Shown: positions 6,664 to 8,342 of the stretch, in pieces
Layout of the letters: every line of letters starts with the position of its first letter
Position numbering within the stretch: the first letter of the stretch is position 1
Source: Parachlamydiaceae bacterium
GTDB lineage: Bacteria; Chlamydiota; Chlamydiia; Chlamydiales; Parachlamydiaceae
Direction: 5' to 3'
Assembly: GCA_030679615.1 (NCBI GenBank)
Contig: JAUXSJ010000109.1
Location: forward strand, 1 to 8,342
DNA length: 8,342 nucleotides
Translations under genes and position numbers: made by a program
Notes under the pieces: model-generated
Told to the model about the DNA's origin: nothing
The model's database searches: none
Seen by the model: only the letters and a program-made list of their open reading frames with translations

Positions 6664-8199
6664 ATGATACAAGAATCTACCAACATTCATAACCATCAAT
6701 TTCGCATGTCAAGCTTGCAAATTGAAAATGACTCCTTTAAGTTAGATAAGCACATTTCAAATTGCATTTCTCTATTTTCTTTATTAAATCCCATTTATAA
6801 ATATGAAATAGATAGATATTTTTTAATTTCTATTAATCGAGAATTAAATGCTATTGAAGCTTTATTCAATGAAGCGTTGTTTAATAATCAATTAGAAAAC
6901 TTTAAAGAAGAATGTCAACAATTACGACAACTTTATCAATTGCTTTCTGATAAATTAATTCCACATTCTGATTTCACAATTGACATGCTTAAAAATGAAG
7001 AATTAAAAAATTGGATGCATAGGTTTAAATGGTTACTATTAATTTTAGATAATTCTCAATATGTGAATATAAAAATCTCTAAACAAGAACCTTTTCACTT
7101 AATGCATTATAAATATCACTTAAGTCTTTGTGAAAAGACGTTAGAACTTCCTTGGAATAATTTTTGTCAAATTATCAATCCTTTGATTATTAATTTTTAT
7201 ACAAATATTGATCTATTGAACATCGAAGTGTCTGCTAATTCAATTTTTTATGATCCAAATGATCATACCCCCCGCACACAAAAAAATATTTATTTATATT
7301 CTTCCAAAGAAATACTCTTTTTTTTAGAACAAAAAAATGCTTTACCCAGAGAACTAATTACAGAAGTTCCTTGGTCACGTTCATATTCTTTAAAACCAGA
7401 AACACAAGCCACTCTTCGTGTTGCCTTTAATTACGGTGTAAATAGTTCTTTTCCCAAACAAATTGAGTCTCCTTTTATTAGAAAATATGATCTCTGGTTC
7501 AAAGCAAAAAAGATAACAACAACTTTTAAACAAGGCTATAAAAAATACTTTTTAGATGACTTGTATTTTTCTCTTAAGTTATTTTGTAAGCACTATCAAG
7601 GAAACGCAAAGTCCTTAATTGAATATCAAAATGCAATTAAAGTACTAAAAATTAATAAACCCGGAATAAAAACAATTAATTTTTCTTTTCATTTTAAAAG
7701 AATAAATGAATTATTAACTGTTTACAAAAAAGCAGATCAGCAATTTAAATTAGGAACAAATGAGGATAGCCCCATATATCCGCGTAAACTTTTTAAATTA
7801 CTTTTAAATCCAGAAAAAAGCAATTTTCTTCCAATAATACTGAAGGCTCAAAATTCTTCGATTTCCATTTATTCTGATATTTTTTTTGGAATTTTTTTTC
7901 ATTCTATTCAGTCGCCTAAGGAAATTACTTTTAATGAAGTTTCTATTCGATATTTCAATAATAAGATTACTTACTCTCTTAATTATTCCCCAGAAGTCTG
8001 TAATAATGCCATTAATTTTTGGCGTAATCGACCAATGAAACAAATGATTTCCGATGATATATACGACCTCTTTTTTCTTTTTGCACGCGCTAAAGTGTCG
8101 TGTAAAGATTTAGCTATTGACGAGGAGTATTTAAGATCGAATATTAAAACATGGAAAAATTTGTTTATTAAATGGAATGTAGCTTTTAATCCTGTATAG
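6664..8199 (+). CDS. hypothetical protein, 511 residues
   Basis: I do not recognise this protein. It is strongly AT-rich, with many Ile, Asn, Lys, Phe and Tyr residues, and has no signal peptide, no clear transmembrane helix and no cysteine or nucleotide-binding motif. The N-terminal third looks helical, for example NAIEALFNEALFNNQLENF (62-80) followed by a Glu/Gln/Leu-rich stretch to about 95. The middle and end alternate aromatic and charged segments, with a short hydrophobic patch at about 405-413. The ATG at 6664 has no evident ribosome binding site; the in-frame ATG at residue 15 is no better supported, so the start is uncertain. It is flanked by the hairpin at 6530-6598 and the palindrome at about 8222-8340. 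The long uninterrupted frame in AT-rich DNA argues for a real gene. A lineage-specific protein, possibly a secreted effector, is conceivable but nothing in the sequence shows it. Confidence 0.75.
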   Translation: MIQESTNIHNHQFRMSSLQIENDSFKLDKHISNCISLFSLLNPIYKYEIDRYFLISINRELNAIEALFNEALFNNQLENFKEECQQLRQLYQLLSDKLIPHSDFTIDMLKNEELKNWMHRFKWLLLILDNSQYVNIKISKQEPFHLMHYKYHLSLCEKTLELPWNNFCQIINPLIINFYTNIDLLNIEVSANSIFYDPNDHTPRTQKNIYLYSSKEILFFLEQKNALPRELITEVPWSRSYSLKPETQATLRVAFNYGVNSSFPKQIESPFIRKYDLWFKAKKITTTFKQGYKKYFLDDLYFSLKLFCKHYQGNAKSLIEYQNAIKVLKINKPGIKTINFSFHFKRINELLTVYKKADQQFKLGTNEDSPIYPRKLFKLLLNPEKSNFLPIILKAQNSSISIYSDIFFGIFFHSIQSPKEITFNEVSIRYFNNKITYSLNYSPEVCNNAINFWRNRPMKQMISDDIYDLFFLFARAKVSCKDLAIDEEYLRSNIKTWKNLFIKWNVAFNPV

Positions 8200-8221
8200 T
8201 CGATTAAATCACAGTTGATAA

Positions 8222-8340
8222 AATTTTGACCAGCGTGAAAGCTCTCGCGATTGAATAAATTTTTTCATGTGCAATATTAAATTAATATTGCACACATGAA
8301 AAAATTTTTCAATCTCGAGGCTTTGACGCGGTCAAAAAAT
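8222..8340. repeat. long imperfect palindrome at the right edge
   Basis: The two halves around base 8281 are reverse complements over nearly 60 bases each. The core GCAATATTAA (8271-8280) pairs perfectly with TTAATATTGC (8282-8291). Outward, CATGT, TTTTTT, AAA, GATTGAA, CTCG, AAAGC, GCGT and TTTTGACC on the left each find a partner on the right in the same order, interrupted by a few single-base bulges or mismatches and one two-base bulge (an extra CA on the right at 8292-8293). It starts about 22 bases after the stop of the 511-residue gene. It may act as a terminator in either direction, or be a palindromic mobile element; the outer limit may lie beyond the window. Confidence 0.8.
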
Positions 8341-8342
8341 AT

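Noticed and set aside
7804..8043. Minus-strand frame opposite the 511-residue gene
   Set aside because: It has low-complexity composition rich in Ile, Asn, Lys and Arg and no start signals; the + strand frame is far longer.

Overview
The window looks like chromosomal DNA of an obligate intracellular bacterium, most likely an amoeba-associated chlamydia of the Protochlamydia/Parachlamydia type. Three things point there: two tandem nucleotide transporters of the plastid/chlamydial/rickettsial ADP/ATP translocase (NTT, Tlc) family, the AT-rich composition, and chlamydia-like spacing with each gene having its own leader. Rickettsial or other endosymbiont origins are less likely but cannot be excluded by eye.

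Layout: all five convincing genes lie on the + strand. Positions 1-524 carry no convincing gene. They hold a 10-bp inverted repeat at the left edge, a more GC-rich patch of small stems (59-165) and scattered AT-rich sequence that may be remnants of mobile elements. A 377-residue protein (525-1658) has SGNH/GDSL esterase-like blocks, with two hydrophobic segments inserted between them. Next come phosphoglycerate kinase (1777-2979, TTG start, good promoter and ribosome binding site) and two paralogous nucleotide transporters (3201-4826 and 4934-6508). After a 30-bp, nearly perfect hairpin (6530-6598) comes a 511-residue protein of unknown function (6664-8199). The window ends in a second, larger imperfect palindrome (about 8222-8340).

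How the genes fit together: Pgk makes ATP in glycolysis, and the two transporters probably exchange or import nucleotides from the host cell, so the centre of the window is an energy and nucleotide supply cluster. The sequence does not say which nucleotide each transporter carries. Both keep the four charged residues that I recall as essential in the plant plastid homologue. They seem to be separately transcribed: the second has a near-consensus promoter right before its start, while the first has a leader of about 100 nt containing a stem.

The best candidates for something undescribed are the SGNH-like protein with a paired hydrophobic hairpin (chlamydial Inc-like in shape, and lacking the usual catalytic Asp-His block), the orphan 511-residue protein, and the two palindromic elements on either side of it.
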